A stretch of DNA of 31,052 nt from MESE01 sp036675035 (GCA_036675035.1 JAKFFO010000175.1:1-31052), one strand, 5' to 3'. Shown: positions 7,382 to 15,092, numbered from the stretch's first letter. The notes: generated from the sequence alone by a model not told the origin. Translations and numbers: made by a program.

Positions 7382-8334
7382 TGCGGATCAATGCGAAGCC
7401 GCTGGCGGTTGCGGTCATGGGTCCGACTGCATCGGGGAAAACCGCCGCAGCGCTGGAAATCGCCCGCCATATTCCATCGGAAATCATTTCCGTCGACTCG
7501 GCACTGGTGTACCGCGGCATGGATATCGGTACCGCCAAGCCATCGCCCGGCGAGCAGGCAATGGTTCCGCATCATCTGATCGATATTCTTGATCCGGCCG
7601 ACGCCTATTCGGTGATGCAGTTCCGCAACGACGCGCTGAGATTGACGGCGGAGATCGCTTCACGCGGCAAGTTGCCGTTGCTGGTCGGCGGGACCATGTT
7701 GTACTTCAAGGCGTTGCAGGACGGCCTGGATATGCTGCCGCAGTCAGACGCGACACTGCGCGCCAGGCTGGACGAAGAAATGGCAAGAATCGGCGCGCCT
7801 GCGATGCACGCACGGCTTGCCGGCATAGATCCGCCGACCGCCGCGCGCCTGAAGCCGAACGACACTCAACGTATTCAGCGCGCGCTCGAAATTTTCGAGC
7901 TGACCGGAAGCCCGATGTCGCAACTTCTTTCCAAGGCACCGAAAGTGGATTTGCCTTTCGACCTGCTGCCGATTGCGCTGGAGCCGTCCGACCGCAGCGT
8001 GCTGCATGCGCGTATCGCGACACGATTCGATGCGATGCTGGACAGTTCGAACCATGGATTAATTGACGAAGTCAGTGCATTGCGCGCGCGCGGCGATCTG
8101 CACCTCGGCTTGCCGTCGATGCGTTGCGTTGGCTATCGGCAAGCGTGGGAATTCCTGGACGGCGCCTACGACCGTGCCACCTTGCGCGAACGGGGCATAG
8201 CGGCGACCCGCCAGTTGGCAAAACGGCAGCTGACCTGGTTACGTTCGATGCCGGATCGGGTAATCGTCGATTGTCTGGACCCGGCTCCGGCGGAGATCAT
8301 TCTTCACCGAATCGCGGCTTGCTCCGGAAAATAG
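7381..8334 (+). CDS. miaA: tRNA dimethylallyltransferase MiaA
   Basis: MiaA transfers dimethylallyl from DMAPP to N6 of A37 in tRNAs reading UNN codons (i6A), the first step before methylthiolation by MiaB. The 317-residue protein has the P-loop GPTASGKT (residues 14-21), the SVDSALVYRGMDIGTAKP substrate segment, HHLIDILDP, the GGTMLYFKAL loop, and the DTQRIQRALEI helix. GLPSMRCVGYRQAWEFL and the TRQLAKRQLTWLRS tRNA-binding end follow. All are in family order and the length is normal. Its ATG shares one base with the stop of the upstream exporter. The modifying partner miaB lies about 1 kb downstream. Confidence 0.96.
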   Translation: MRINAKPLAVAVMGPTASGKTAAALEIARHIPSEIISVDSALVYRGMDIGTAKPSPGEQAMVPHHLIDILDPADAYSVMQFRNDALRLTAEIASRGKLPLLVGGTMLYFKALQDGLDMLPQSDATLRARLDEEMARIGAPAMHARLAGIDPPTAARLKPNDTQRIQRALEIFELTGSPMSQLLSKAPKVDLPFDLLPIALEPSDRSVLHARIATRFDAMLDSSNHGLIDEVSALRARGDLHLGLPSMRCVGYRQAWEFLDGAYDRATLRERGIAATRQLAKRQLTWLRSMPDRVIVDCLDPAPAEIILHRIAACSGK

Positions 8335-8475
8335 CAAACCATCCCGGGATTCCAGCACTGTAGAATAGCTTTGACTGGATTGCAGTGCCAAATAGAAGTA
8401 CCGGATAACCAGCCGCTTGGAGTGGATTCCTGACTCGTTAGACCGGGCGCTCCATGCCGTTTGGACATGCGCAGG

Positions 8476-8504
8476 TTGACATGGCACGATAAAAACGCCA
8501 TAAT
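8476..8504 (+). promoter_or_regulatory. Strong sigma-70 promoter of tRNA-Met
   Basis: TTGACA (8476-8481) matches the -35 consensus exactly, and a 17-base spacer leads to CATAAT (8499-8504), one base from the -10 consensus. The mature tRNA starts 13 bases after the -10 box, so the 5' leader would be very short. This is the clearest promoter in the window. Confidence 0.78.
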
Positions 8505-8516
8505 TTTCGGCTCTTT

Positions 8517-8593
8517 GGTGATATAGCTCAGTTGGTTAGAGCACAGCACTCATAATGCTGGGGTCGGTGGTTCAAGTCCACCTATCACCACCA
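8517..8593 (+). tRNA. tRNA-Met (CAT anticodon, elongator)
   Basis: This 77-base sequence folds as a cloverleaf. The acceptor stem pairs GGTGATA (8517-8523) with TATCACC (8583-8589), followed by discriminator A and an encoded CCA. The D arm is AGCTCAGTTGGTTAGAGC. The anticodon stem CAGCA/TGCTG encloses CTCATAA with anticodon CAT, and the T arm is GGTGG-TTCAAGT-CCACC. A CAT anticodon could be elongator Met, initiator Met or lysidine-modified Ile2. The 5' end pairs with the 3' end, unlike initiators. The D and anticodon arms closely match the E. coli elongator tRNA-Met, so elongator Met is favoured. It is a single-gene transcription unit with its own promoter and terminator. Confidence 0.95.
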
Positions 8594-8600
8594 GAATGCA

Positions 8601-8635
8601 ATGGATTACGAGGCCACTCGTAATCCATTTTTTTT
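8601..8635 (+). terminator. Intrinsic terminator of tRNA-Met
   Basis: A perfect 12-bp stem, ATGGATTACGAG (8601-8612) with CTCGTAATCCAT (8617-8628), closes a GCCA loop and is followed by an eight-base T-run (8628-8635). It begins seven bases after the tRNA CCA end. Confidence 0.92.
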
Positions 8636-8931
8636 GATCGCATTTCTCGATTGACGGCCCGCTGCTGCCGAGCTGGTCGAGCAGTCTGAGGGATCGGCAT
8701 GCGTCTGTCCGAAGCGCATCCCGTCAAGCCGCCGAAACGGCCGGGACCAGGCAATTTAGGGTACACTTGGCCGAATATCCTGATCCGGTATCGGTCACGA
8801 AAATTCATCGTAAGCTTTTGATATAAAAGTTATTTTTTGAATTGGCGAGCACACCTTCTTCCAAATTCCCGCTGGGACTTTTTTGGAAATCCGGTTTGCG
8901 CCCCCCCATTTGCAGCACCATGGAGTTTCAT
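8636..8931. other. Intergenic region, no gene recognised
   Basis: These 296 bases lie between the tRNA terminator and the small secreted-protein gene. I found no coding frame with plausible composition. An AT-rich patch at about 8815-8840 (TTTTGATATAAAAG then TATTTTTTGAATT) could hold the promoter of the downstream gene, but no properly spaced -35/-10 pair is visible. A seven-C run occurs at 8901-8907. A GGAG ribosome binding site (8922-8925) serves the ATG at 8932. Confidence 0.4.
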
Positions 8932-9255
8932 ATGCGAACACAACATTTCCTGATCGGCTTGATTCTTTCGGCAACCGCCCTTTCAGCGTTCGCATTTGAA
9001 AGACCGTTCCCGATCACTGCCAAGCGCGGCACGATGTCGCCGGCGGTGTACCCGACCATCGTGGTCGACGGCGCAACCAGGCGTTTATCGGCGGGCGGAC
9101 GCATATGGAACGCGAACAATCTGATTCAGATGCCGGCCACCCTGCGCAGCGGCGATTATGTTGTCAACTACACTGAAACACTGCAGGGCGATATCGACCG
9201 CATGTGGATTTTGACGCCGCAAGAAGCCGAAAAACCGGCGCCCGGCAAGAAATAA
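8932..9255 (+). CDS. Small exported protein of unknown function
   Basis: I do not recognise a family for this 107-residue protein. It starts with a good Sec signal peptide: MRTQHF, a hydrophobic core LIGLILSATALSAF, and a likely cleavage after AFA near residue 21. The mature part of about 86 residues has no cysteines. It contains RGTMSPAVYPTIVVDGATRRLSAG, which looks like alternating beta strands, then RIWNANNLIQMPATL and a YVVNYTETLQGDIDRMWILT stretch, and a charged tail EAEKPAPGKK. It is probably periplasmic and folds mostly as beta structure. The start at 8932 is set by GGAG seven bases upstream and by the signal peptide; an earlier in-frame start at 8842 would bury it. It precedes miaB by 34 bases, so the two may be co-transcribed. 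Confidence 0.75.
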   Translation: MRTQHFLIGLILSATALSAFAFERPFPITAKRGTMSPAVYPTIVVDGATRRLSAGGRIWNANNLIQMPATLRSGDYVVNYTETLQGDIDRMWILTPQEAEKPAPGKK

Positions 9256-9289
9256 TAGATTTCAGGGCACTGTGCCTGAAGACAAACCA

Positions 9290-10630
9290 ATGCAGAAAAA
9301 ATTATTCATTAAAACCTTCGGCTGCCAGATGAACGAGTACGACTCGGACAAAATGGCCGACGTACTGAACGCGTCTGACGGTTTTGTCAAAACCGATACA
9401 CCGGAAGATGCCGATGTCGTATTGCTCAATACATGCTCGGTACGCGAAAAGGCGCAAGAGAAAGTCTTTTCCGATCTCGGCAGGCTGCGCGAGCTGAAAC
9501 TGGAAAGGCCGGGACTGGTGATCGGTGTCGGCGGCTGTGTCGCGTCGCAGGAAGGCGACGCGATCATCAAGCGTGCGCCGTATGTCGATCTGGTTTTTGG
9601 GCCACAAACCCTGCATCGCCTGCCCGACATGCTGAATCAGCGCCGCACCAGCGGCCGTTCTCAAGTCGATATCAGTTTCCCGGAAATTGAAAAATTCGAT
9701 CATCTTCCACCGGCCAAAGTTGACGGCGCAACCGCATTCGTATCGATCATGGAAGGTTGCAGCAAATACTGCAGCTATTGCGTGGTCCCTTATACGCGCG
9801 GCGAAGAAGTGTCGCGCCGGTTCGATGATGTGCTGACGGAAGTTGCCGGCCTGGCCGAACAGGGCGTCAAGGAAATCACGCTGCTGGGACAGAACGTCAA
9901 CGCTTACCGTGGTGAAATGATTGATGGCGAAATCGCCGACTTCGCGTTGCTGATTGAATATATTGCAGAAATCGACGGCATCGAACGGATTCGCTTCGTC
10001 ACCAGCCACCCGAAAGAATTTACGCAACGCTTGATCGACGCCTATGCCAAGGTGCCGAAACTGGTCGACCATCTGTATTTGCCGGCACAACATGGATCGG
10101 ATCGGATTCTGGCAGCAATGAAGCGTGGTTACACGTCGCTTGAATACAAGTCGATCATCCGCCGCTTGCGCGAAGTACGGCCGAACATTGCCATTTCTTC
10201 GGATTTCATCGTTGGATTTCCGGGGGAAACGGATACCGATTTTGACGCGATGATGAAATTGATCGACGATATTGGTTACGACAACAGCTTCAGTTTCATT
10301 TTCAGCCCGCGCCCCGGCACGCCCGCTGCCAATCTGGAAGATGACACGCCGCATGAGGTGAAACTGAAGCGCCTGCAGCGTTTGCAGGCGGTGATTGTCG
10401 AGAACACGAAAAGATACAGCCAGGAAATGGTCGGTACCGTCCAGCGCATCCTGGTGGAAGGACCATCAAAGAAGGACCCGAATGAATTGCAGGGCCGCAG
10501 CGAAAACAACCGCGTCGTCAATTTCGACGGTGGACCGGACAGTGCGCGTCTGATCGGACAAATGATCGACCTGACGATCACGCACACCTATGCCTATTCG
10601 CTGCGCGGCGAAATCGTCGTCAAGCAATAA
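9290..10630 (+). CDS. miaB: tRNA-2-methylthio-N6-dimethylallyladenosine synthase MiaB
   Basis: MiaB is a radical-SAM methylthiotransferase that converts i6A37, made by MiaA, to ms2i6A37. The 446-residue protein has the N-terminal UPF0004 domain with three cluster-binding cysteines (Cys12 in GCQMN, Cys49 in NTCSVREKA, Cys83 in GGCVAS). The radical-SAM motif CSKYCSYC holds Cys157, Cys161 and Cys164. TLLGQNVNAY, DFIVGFPGET, FSFIFSPRPGTPAA and a C-terminal TRAM domain (from about 375) follow. I chose ATG 9290 because relatives begin MxKKLxIKTxGCQMN; a GTG at 9272 would add six residues. It heads the conserved miaB-ybeZ-ybeY-corC-lnt run. Confidence 0.96.
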   Translation: MQKKLFIKTFGCQMNEYDSDKMADVLNASDGFVKTDTPEDADVVLLNTCSVREKAQEKVFSDLGRLRELKLERPGLVIGVGGCVASQEGDAIIKRAPYVDLVFGPQTLHRLPDMLNQRRTSGRSQVDISFPEIEKFDHLPPAKVDGATAFVSIMEGCSKYCSYCVVPYTRGEEVSRRFDDVLTEVAGLAEQGVKEITLLGQNVNAYRGEMIDGEIADFALLIEYIAEIDGIERIRFVTSHPKEFTQRLIDAYAKVPKLVDHLYLPAQHGSDRILAAMKRGYTSLEYKSIIRRLREVRPNIAISSDFIVGFPGETDTDFDAMMKLIDDIGYDNSFSFIFSPRPGTPAANLEDDTPHEVKLKRLQRLQAVIVENTKRYSQEMVGTVQRILVEGPSKKDPNELQGRSENNRVVNFDGGPDSARLIGQMIDLTITHTYAYSLRGEIVVKQ

Positions 10631-10638
10631 CACAAACA

Positions 10639-11667
10639 TTGAAAACCAAACCTCCCTCGCAGCCTCTGCATTTCATTCCCGAGCCGCTGGATAACAAGTA
10701 CCTCGCTAATCTGTGCGGTCCGATGGATGAAAATCTGCGCCAGATTTCTGCGGCACTTGACGTGACGATCTTTCGGCGCGGCGAAAAATTCATCGTCGGC
10801 GGCGCCAACGCCGAACGTGCCATCGAAATTCTCGGCCGGTTCTATGCGGCCGCCAGCAAGACAATCTCGGTTGAAGATATCCAGCTGGCGCTGGTGGAGC
10901 AGCGAGCCGCGCTGGCTCACGGCAGTGAAACGCCCGCACTACTGGCAAAACAACCCGTCGAAGAAGATACTAAAAGCCCGGTGCTCAAGACACGCCGCAG
11001 CGACTTGCGCGGCCGCACTCCGCACCAGAGCCAATACATCAAATCGATTCTGGAACATGACGTCACGTTCGGTGTTGGCCCGGCCGGCACCGGCAAGACT
11101 TACCTGGCAGTTGCTTGTGCGGTCGATGCGCTGGAGCGCGATGCGGTCAAGCGTATCGTGCTGACGCGCCCGGCGGTGGAAGCGGGTGAACGGCTCGGCT
11201 TCTTGCCCGGAGACCTGGCGCAGAAAGTCGATCCGTATCTGCGCCCGCTCTACGATGCGCTGTACGATTTGCTGGGCTTCGACCGGACCCAGAAAATGTT
11301 CGAGAAGCAAGCGATCGAAATCGCGCCGCTTGCCTATATGCGCGGCCGCACATTGAACCATGCGTTCATCATTCTCGACGAAGCGCAAAACACCACGCCC
11401 GAACAAATGAAAATGTTTTTGACGCGCATCGGCTTCGGCAGCAAGGCGGTCGTCACCGGCGACGTGACGCAGATCGATTTGCAGCGCAACCAGAAAAGTG
11501 GACTGGTCGACGCTGTCACGGTGCTGAAACAGGTGCGCGGCATTGCATTCACCCACTTTACCAGTGCCGACGTGGTGCGCCATCCGCTCGTTGCTCGCAT
11601 CGTCGATGCATACGAATTGGCCAACGACGTCAATGCCATCGCCGTCAAAGATGCCGGAAAAAAATAA
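10639..11667 (+). CDS. ybeZ: PhoH-like ATPase YbeZ
   Basis: This is a cytoplasmic PhoH-family P-loop ATPase of 342 residues, associated with YbeY and RNA metabolism. An N-terminal KH-like region (about 35-90) precedes the ATPase domain, which has Walker A GPAGTGKT (147-154), the VLTRPAVEAGERLGFLPGDL segment, and Walker B FIILDEAQNTTPEQMKM, then VTGDVTQIDL. The start appears to be TTG at 10639, eight bases after the miaB stop, because the sequence from KTKPPSQPLHFIPEPLDN onward fits the family and no ATG is available until residue 29. No good ribosome binding site is visible, which suggests coupling to miaB translation. The 3' end overlaps ybeY by 17 bases. Confidence 0.93.
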   Translation: MKTKPPSQPLHFIPEPLDNKYLANLCGPMDENLRQISAALDVTIFRRGEKFIVGGANAERAIEILGRFYAAASKTISVEDIQLALVEQRAALAHGSETPALLAKQPVEEDTKSPVLKTRRSDLRGRTPHQSQYIKSILEHDVTFGVGPAGTGKTYLAVACAVDALERDAVKRIVLTRPAVEAGERLGFLPGDLAQKVDPYLRPLYDALYDLLGFDRTQKMFEKQAIEIAPLAYMRGRTLNHAFIILDEAQNTTPEQMKMFLTRIGFGSKAVVTGDVTQIDLQRNQKSGLVDAVTVLKQVRGIAFTHFTSADVVRHPLVARIVDAYELANDVNAIAVKDAGKK

Positions 11668-12109
11668 GCTGTCGCTGTCGGTGCAATATGCCGATCCACG
11701 TCTGAAAGAAATCGTTTCGCGCGGCCACTTGCGACGCTGGGCGCAAGCGGCGCTGCTCGGACCGGCGGAACTGACGATCCGCTTCGTCAACGTCGACGAA
11801 GGCCGGACATTGAACCGCGACTATCGCGACAAGGATTACGCGACCAACGTACTCACGTTCGCCTATACCGACGACATGGAAGCCGACCTGATTCGCGCGG
11901 ATATCGTGCTATGCACGGACGTGCTGCAGCGTGAAGCGGCAGAGCAAAAAATATCGGTCGGAGCGCATGCTGCGCACCTGGTGGTTCATGGCGTACTGCA
12001 TGCCCAGGGTTACGATCATACGACGGATGACGAGGCGATCGAAATGGAGCGCATGGAAACCGATATTCTCGCCGGATTTGGGTTGCCTGATCCATATGCA
12101 AATCGCTAA
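11651..12109 (+). CDS. ybeY: Endoribonuclease / rRNA maturation factor YbeY
   Basis: YbeY is a zinc-dependent single-strand RNase needed for 16S rRNA 3' end maturation and ribosome quality control. The 152-residue protein carries the diagnostic metal motif HGVLHAQGYDH, with ligands His113, His117 and His123, preceded by TNVLTFAY and ADIVLCTDVLQREA. Length is normal for the family. The ATG at 11651 lies inside the end of ybeZ (17-base overlap), a coupling often seen for this pair. Much longer upstream starts would run deep into ybeZ and are not supported. Confidence 0.95.
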   Translation: MPEKNKLSLSVQYADPRLKEIVSRGHLRRWAQAALLGPAELTIRFVNVDEGRTLNRDYRDKDYATNVLTFAYTDDMEADLIRADIVLCTDVLQREAAEQKISVGAHAAHLVVHGVLHAQGYDHTTDDEAIEMERMETDILAGFGLPDPYANR

Positions 12110-12255
12110 CACGATCAAGCGCACTGTCTGCCCAAACTTGTCAGCGACGGGTGCAGGAACAGCATATTATCAAATTGCCGGATTTTGGATTTCCGGCGCA
12201 ATTGTTGTATCCTGTATCGCATCGAAACAACCTCCACACCACGGCTATTAGCCAT
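12110..12255. other. ybeY-corC intergenic spacer
   Basis: These 146 bases separate ybeY and corC, longer than other gaps in this cluster. A weak promoter candidate is TTGTCA (12138-12143) with CATATT about 19 bases downstream (12163-12168); the spacing is poor. GCCGGATTTTGGATTTCCGGC can form a short stem. I see no coding frame that needs this region; an in-frame start at 12151 would extend corC but matches nothing in the family. Confidence 0.3.
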
Positions 12256-13143
12256 ATGCAAGATCACCCCAGTAGCGTCAAGTCGACTGACGTTAAACCT
12301 CACCGGTCTCTATTTGAACGCCTGACCGCACTGATTTCTCCCGAACCGGAAAACCGGGCCGAACTGCTCGAAGTATTGCACGACGCGCATGAGCGCAATC
12401 TGATCGACGCCGATGCGCTGTCGATGATCGAGGGTGTATTCCAGGTATCGGATCTGTCGGCACGCGACATCATGATTCCGCGCGCGCAAATGGATGTCAT
12501 TGATATCACCAAGCCGGTTGAAGAATGGATGCCGCATGTACTGGAAACTGCGCACTCCCGTTTCCCTGCGGTTGAAGGAGATCGCGACAAGGTAGTCGGC
12601 ATTCTGCTTGCCAAGGATTTTTTGCGTTACTACGCTGATGATTCGTTCGACGTGCGCGGGATGGTGCGTCCCGCCGTTTTCATTCCAGAGTCAAAAAGAC
12701 TGAACGTGTTGTTGCGCGATTTTCGATCGACACGGAATCATATGGCAATCGTGGTCGACGAATACGGCGGCGTAGCCGGAATTATCACGATTGAAGATGT
12801 ACTGGAACAGATCGTTGGCGACATCGAAGACGAATACGATTTCAAGGAAGAAGACGACAATATTCTGGCGATCAAGCAAGGTGCGCACAACGAGCGTTGG
12901 CGTGTCAAGGCCTTGACGGAAATCGAGCAATTCAATGAAATACTGGGCACCCGTTTATCGGACGAGGACGTCGACACGATAGGCGGACTGATCGCCAGCC
13001 ACCTCGGCCGCATACCGCGCAAAGGCGAGACTGTCGAGATCGATAATCTTCGCTTTGAAGTATTGCGCGCCGACGACCGCCAGGTGCATGCATTGCTGGT
13101 AGAAAAACTCGCCGAGCAGCAAAACGATCAGGCCACCCAATGA
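12256..13143 (+). CDS. corC: CorC/YbeX CBS-domain protein (magnesium and cobalt efflux family)
   Basis: This is a cytoplasmic 295-residue protein of the CorC/HlyC family, linked to Mg2+/Co2+ efflux and, through its operon, to ribosome function (YbeX). An N-terminal helical part (ENRAELLEVLHDAHERNLID) leads into a tandem CBS pair (about 70-190). Motifs there include VSDLSARDIMIPRAQMDVI, RFPAVEGDRDKVVGILLAKD and NHMAIVVDEYGGVAGIITIEDVLE. The C-terminal CorC_HlyC domain (about 210-290) has TIGGLIASHLGRIPRKGE. The start at 12256 fits the family start MQDHPSS..; the stop codon overlaps an ATG (ATGA at 13140-13143). A palindromic element begins three bases after the stop. Confidence 0.94.
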   Translation: MQDHPSSVKSTDVKPHRSLFERLTALISPEPENRAELLEVLHDAHERNLIDADALSMIEGVFQVSDLSARDIMIPRAQMDVIDITKPVEEWMPHVLETAHSRFPAVEGDRDKVVGILLAKDFLRYYADDSFDVRGMVRPAVFIPESKRLNVLLRDFRSTRNHMAIVVDEYGGVAGIITIEDVLEQIVGDIEDEYDFKEEDDNILAIKQGAHNERWRVKALTEIEQFNEILGTRLSDEDVDTIGGLIASHLGRIPRKGETVEIDNLRFEVLRADDRQVHALLVEKLAEQQNDQATQ

Positions 13144-13145
13144 AA

Positions 13146-13308
13146 CTAGTAGTCAGTCAGGTTGAATCAGCAGGAAAAGAAATCGATGGATTTTTTCGTC
13201 TGGCAAAGCGTGAGGAGGCCGCATGGCGAGCCATGCAACGACGAGCAACGACGCCAGGCGGAAAAAGACGTGATTTATTCCTGCTGATTCAACCTGACTG
13301 ACTACTAG
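13146..13308. repeat. MITE-like element with perfect 31-bp terminal inverted repeats
   Basis: Bases 13146-13176 and 13278-13308 are exact reverse complements (31 bp; the left end begins CTAGTAGTCAGTCAGGTT). Imperfect complementarity continues inward, for example AAATC...TTTTTC...TGGC on the left against GCCA...GAAAAA...GATTT on the right. At the centre GCATGGC (13221-13227) pairs with GCCATGC (13230-13236) around GA, so nearly the whole 163 bp can fold as one hairpin in DNA or mRNA. Both ends carry CTAG, which could be a 4-bp target duplication flanking a 155-bp core (13150-13304). Size and design recall non-autonomous elements such as Correia elements, but the sequence is different. It separates corC from lnt and may affect transcription or stability of the lnt message. 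Confidence 0.88.
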
Positions 13309-13412
13309 CAGCATAACGACGGGGCGCCTGGTTGCCCGGCTCATTTTTGCGCCGGGCTTCCGGTTCGAATTCCTGGATTCCGCATCAATTCCTGGTGATT
13401 AAATTCCGCTGC

Positions 13413-14951
13413 ATGAAGACTGCACCGCTCCACCCCACTGTGCTGCGCCTTTCACCTCTGCTGGCTTTCTTTGCCGGGGCGCTGACTGTATTTTCGTTTG
13501 CACCATTCGGATTCTGGCCGGTACAGATCGCGACGCTGGCCTTGATTTTCTGGCTCGTGCTGCAGCAATCCACAATCAGACAAAGCATGTTGACGGGCTG
13601 GGCCTACGGGTTCGGCTGGGCCGTGTTCGGTGTGTATTGGCTGTATGTCAGCATGCACCGCTTTGGCGGCCTGCCACCCTGGATGTCCGCACTCGCGGTG
13701 GCGGCGATGGCAATGGTATTGGGCGCGTTCGCCGCACTGGCAATGACGGGCGGCGCCTGGTTCAGGCAGCGTAATGCATCGCCGGCGGTTTTATTGCTGG
13801 TTATTTTCCCAGTGCTATGGATGCTGACGGAATGGCTGCGCGGCTGGGTGCTCACCGGCTTCCCATGGATCGTATCTGGATACGCACACACGGATAGTCC
13901 ATTGGCGGGATTCGCGCCGGTGGTCGGCGTTTATGGATTGGCGTGGCTGGCGGCGCTGATTGCCGGCTGCCTGGTATTGCTGTGGTCAAAAAAAATCGCG
14001 CTGGCACCAATCGTCCTTGTCATCGCAATCGGAGCAGGCCTGAAAACCATCGACTGGACCACGGCCAATGGGCAGCCGATTACGGTACGTCTCCTGCAAG
14101 GCAACATACCGCAGGAAATGAAGTTCGCGAATGACCAGATTGTTAATACCTTGACGCTGTATCACGACATGATCAAGGCGGCGCCGGCAGATCTGATCGC
14201 CACGCCCGAAACGGCACTGCCACTGTTCTTACATCAGTTGCCGCCTGATTATCTGGAACGCCTGTCCGCATATGCGAAGCAGTCGGGCAGCCATATTGCG
14301 CTTGGCGTTCCCATCAGCGACAGCCGACGTCACTACGCCAATAGCGTGCTCGGAATTGCACCTGCCACGGCGGCATCCGGAAAAAAATATCGGTACGACA
14401 AGCATCATCTTGTGCCGTTCGGCGAATTCATTCCGACCGGCGCAAGATGGTTTGTCAACATGATGCGTATTCCGCTCGGCGATTTCACCCGTGGCCCTGC
14501 GCTGCAGGCACCCTTCCATGTGAAGGACCAGTGGGTGATGCCCAATATCTGTTATGAAGACTTGTTCGGAGAAGAAATTGCGAGCCAATTGGCGGACAGT
14601 TATTTTTCCGGAACGCCACAGGCAACCATCCTGCTGAACGTATCCAATATTGCGTGGTTCGGCGATACGATCGCGTTGCCGCAACATCTCCAAATATCGC
14701 AAATGCGTGCGCTGGAAACCGGTCGTCCAATGCTGCGTGCAACCAATTCCGGAACGACGGCGGTCATCGATCCGAAAGGAAGGATCGTTGCCCAATTGCC
14801 GCCATTCACACGAGGCACGCTGACGGCAACGGTTCAGGGTTACACCGGATGGACGCCTTACATCCTCGGTGGCAACGCGCTGGCGGTTGTACCGGCTTTG
14901 TTCATTCTCGTATTGGCCTGGTTTTTTCTGCGGAAAAAGCGACATAAATAA
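13413..14951 (+). CDS. lnt: Apolipoprotein N-acyltransferase Lnt
   Basis: Lnt adds the third acyl chain to the N-terminal cysteine of lipoproteins in the inner membrane, the last step before sorting by the Lol system. The 512-residue protein has several N-terminal membrane helices (about residues 12-210) and a periplasmic nitrilase-like domain. The catalytic triad is visible: Glu266 in ATPETALP, Lys330 in YDKHHLVPFGEF and Cys380 in NICYEDLFGEE, close to the E. coli positions 267, 335 and 387. A last hydrophobic segment (ALAVVPALFILVLAWFFL) ends the protein. I chose ATG 13413; an in-frame TTG at 13332 would add residues without family match. It is the last gene of the miaB-ybeZYX-lnt run, but the palindromic element lies just upstream. 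Confidence 0.96.
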   Translation: MKTAPLHPTVLRLSPLLAFFAGALTVFSFAPFGFWPVQIATLALIFWLVLQQSTIRQSMLTGWAYGFGWAVFGVYWLYVSMHRFGGLPPWMSALAVAAMAMVLGAFAALAMTGGAWFRQRNASPAVLLLVIFPVLWMLTEWLRGWVLTGFPWIVSGYAHTDSPLAGFAPVVGVYGLAWLAALIAGCLVLLWSKKIALAPIVLVIAIGAGLKTIDWTTANGQPITVRLLQGNIPQEMKFANDQIVNTLTLYHDMIKAAPADLIATPETALPLFLHQLPPDYLERLSAYAKQSGSHIALGVPISDSRRHYANSVLGIAPATAASGKKYRYDKHHLVPFGEFIPTGARWFVNMMRIPLGDFTRGPALQAPFHVKDQWVMPNICYEDLFGEEIASQLADSYFSGTPQATILLNVSNIAWFGDTIALPQHLQISQMRALETGRPMLRATNSGTTAVIDPKGRIVAQLPPFTRGTLTATVQGYTGWTPYILGGNALAVVPALFILVLAWFFLRKKRHK

Positions 14952-15019
14952 TCTTCCGCTACCCGAATAGCTGGAGTGGACTGGTATCGGGAATCGGCCC
15001 GGCCGCTAACAAAACCGGC

Positions 15020-15025
15020 TAAAAT
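15020..15025 (+). promoter_or_regulatory. Possible -10 box upstream of glyQ
   Basis: TAAAAT lies about 68 bases before glyQ in the 141-base gap after lnt. No matching -35 is present (the region is GC-rich), so this is tentative. I looked for a glycine riboswitch here and did not see one. Confidence 0.2.
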
Positions 15026-15092
15026 TCAAGGTTTTGGCGGTTTTCCACCGTCGTCGCTGCAACATCATCTCTCGCCGTAGGGAAAGAACAAT

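Noticed and set aside
8335..8475. Possible small RNA gene between miaA and tRNA-Met (TTGACT at 8371; ATCCCGGGAT palindrome)
   Set aside because: No good -10 at the right spacing and no terminator before the tRNA promoter, so no support for an RNA gene.
9272..9289. GTG start adding six residues to MiaB
   Set aside because: Possible (CAGGG upstream), but relatives start at the M(x)KKL position, so ATG 9290 is preferred. The overlapping TTCAGG/CCTGAA hairpin was not judged meaningful.
9302..10354. Long open frame opposite miaB (350 codons)
   Set aside because: Antisense to conserved miaB, no family resemblance, no ribosome binding site; explained by codon bias of miaB.
13237..13253. AACGACG twice, 10 bases apart
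   Set aside because: Two short units inside the hairpin element are not enough to call a tandem repeat or CRISPR-like array.
14952..15092. Glycine riboswitch upstream of glyQ
   Set aside because: The leader is only 141 bases and I could not find the paired aptamer helices or conserved core; an AAAACC/GGTTTT stem is too weak.
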